Below are positions 62,905 to 64,000 of a stretch of DNA of 64,000 nucleotides, piece after piece. Made by a program: the position numbers and the translations under genes. The stretch is taken from assembly GCA_021531865.1 (NCBI GenBank), contig JAFBIW010000004.1:1-64000 (forward strand), in the 5' to 3' direction. This DNA is from Butyricicoccus pullicaecorum. GTDB lineage: Bacteria > Bacillota > Clostridia > Oscillospirales > Butyricicoccaceae. Under the pieces are notes generated by a model. It did no database searches and had not been told where the DNA came from. It saw nothing but the letters and a program-made list of their open reading frames with translations. Every line of letters starts with the position of its first letter. Position 1 is the stretch's first letter.

Positions 62905-64000
62905 ATGAAAATTCTGTATGCAGCATCCGAAGTCGCCCCCTTTGTCAAGACCGGCGGTCTGGGTGACGTCGCGGGCTCTCTGCCGGCCGCGCTGGCGGCT
63001 GCGGGACATGAGGTGGCCGTCGTCTGCCCGCTTTACAGCGCGATCGGCAAGGACTGGCGGGAGCAGATGACCTTTGTTAAGAACGCCTATGTGCAGCTCG
63101 GCTGGCGCAATCAGTACTGCGGCATTTTTTCGCTCGAACGCGCGGGCGTGACCTATTATTTTCTGGATAACGAGTATTATTTCGCGCGTGCGCAGGTTTA
63201 CGGCGAGTATGACGACGCCGAGCGCTTCGCGTTTTTCAGCAAGGCCGTGCTCGAGATTCTGCCCGATCTTGAGCTCAGACCCGATGTGATCAACTGCAAC
63301 GACTGGCAGACCGCGCTTATTCCGGTGTACTACAACCTGATGTTCGCGTCCCGCCCGTTCTATACCGGCATCAAGACCGTATTCACCATCCATAACATCG
63401 CGTTTCAGGGCCGTTATGGTCGGGAAATTCTCGAATATGTCATGGGCATCGACGACGCGCACTACCGCTCGGGCTTCATGGTCATGGACGGCGACGTCAA
63501 TCTCATGAAGGCCGCGATCGTTGCGTCCAACGCGGTCACGACCGTTTCGCCCACCTACGCCGAGGAGATTCAGACGCCGTACTACGGCCACGGTCTGGAT
63601 TCGATCCTGCGTTCCAACAGCTACAAGCTGCACGGCATCATCAACGGCATCGACCTCGACGCCTTCGATCCGGCGCACGACCCGTACCTGCCCGCGCATT
63701 ATACAGCGCAGGATCTCTCGGGCAAGGCGGCGGATAAGCAGGCGCTGCTCGAGCTGTGCGGTCTGGAGGGCGACGCGGATACGCCGGTCATCGGCATGGT
63801 CGGCCGTCTGACCGATCAGAAGGGCCTCGATCTGGTCGAAGCCGTGCTGGACGACATCCTCCGGGACGATGTGCGCCTTGTCGTGCTGGGCAAGGGCGAC
63901 TGGCGGTATGAGCAGATGTTCGTCGAAGCCAAGCGCCGCTATCCGGACAAGGTCTCGGCGTCGATCCTGTTCTCGGCCGACCTGGCGAATAAGATTTACG
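62905..64000 (+). CDS. glgA: Glycogen synthase (ADP-glucose type), 5' part
   Basis: 365 codons are present; the gene runs out of the window. The N-terminal KILYAASEVAPFVKTGGLGDV has the ADP-glucose-binding KTGGL motif; TIHNIAFQGRYGREIL, HGIINGIDLDAFDP and GMVGRLTDQKGLDLV follow. GT5 family. It adds glucose from ADP-glucose to the growing chain. AGGAGG precedes the ATG. Confidence 0.95.
   Translation, partial: MKILYAASEVAPFVKTGGLGDVAGSLPAALAAAGHEVAVVCPLYSAIGKDWREQMTFVKNAYVQLGWRNQYCGIFSLERAGVTYYFLDNEYYFARAQVYGEYDDAERFAFFSKAVLEILPDLELRPDVINCNDWQTALIPVYYNLMFASRPFYTGIKTVFTIHNIAFQGRYGREILEYVMGIDDAHYRSGFMVMDGDVNLMKAAIVASNAVTTVSPTYAEEIQTPYYGHGLDSILRSNSYKLHGIINGIDLDAFDPAHDPYLPAHYTAQDLSGKAADKQALLELCGLEGDADTPVIGMVGRLTDQKGLDLVEAVLDDILRDDVRLVVLGKGDWRYEQMFVEAKRRYPDKVSASILFSADLANKIY

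Overview
The window is 64 kb of a high-G+C Firmicute chromosome. Gene content points to a spore-forming member of class Clostridia, probably Oscillospirales-like. It carries a complete spoIIIA operon (spoIIIAA to spoIIIAH), whiA/rapZ, a T-box leader, GlgC/GlgD glycogen genes and SLH-domain surface proteins, and most genes have strong GGAGG-type ribosome sites. Genus cannot be fixed from the sequence alone. Nearly everything is chromosomal housekeeping; no integrase, transposase, CRISPR array or prophage was seen.

Layout. 1-1180: the end of an rRNA operon, 23S 3' end, tRNA-Lys, tRNA-Glu, 5S, then tRNAs Asn, CAU, Trp, Asp and Thr and a terminator. 1200-2350: an AT-richer stretch with a small minus-strand unit (42-aa ORF plus terminator) and a membrane-anchored XRE regulator. 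2350-11600: a zinc-ribbon micro-protein, DegV, a cell-wall polysaccharide deacetylase, a pseudouridine synthase, yceD-rpmF, a PDZ/radical-SAM DUF512 protein, der, plsY and gpsA. 11600-20200: a cold-shock protein with a structured leader, murB-rapZ-whiA-dnaE-pfkA and an SDR reductase. 20200-26170: an MMPL/RND membrane transporter translationally coupled to a 1085-aa GLUG-repeat membrane-anchored surface protein. 26170-37015 (minus strand): a T-box controlled aromatic operon, aroF-aroB-aroC-pheA-aroA-aroE/K, continuing without an obvious break into an SLH-anchored phosphodiester glycosidase and a thioesterase. 37100-42510: spoIIIAA-AH and an Asp23 protein. 42510-46490: a MATE pump, an AT-rich islet (small secreted protein, frame-shifted remnant, VanZ-like protein) and an orphan SbcD-like nuclease. 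46490-48800: dnaI-like and dnaD. 48800-58130: a GlmU with an unrecognisable N-terminal domain, prs, ymdB, an uncharacterised TIM-barrel-like protein, purA (minus), cysteine desulfurase-thiI and cinA. 58130-64000: the glycogen operon glgB-glgC-glgD-glgA, the last cut by the window edge.

How genes work together. The aromatic operon covers DAHP synthase through chorismate and on to phenylpyruvate; its T-box appears to carry a Phe (UUC) specifier, so uncharged tRNA-Phe should raise expression. The spoIIIA products build the mother-cell half of the sporulation feeding channel. Cysteine desulfurase and ThiI form a dedicated tRNA 4-thiouridine pair. GlgC/D make ADP-glucose, GlgA polymerises it and GlgB branches it.

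The parts least explained by known biology are the MMPL-GLUG pair with upstream direct repeats, the degenerate GlmU, the small transcription unit beside the tRNA cluster, the AT-rich islet at 44.0-45.2 kb, and the surface glycosidase attached to the shikimate operon.
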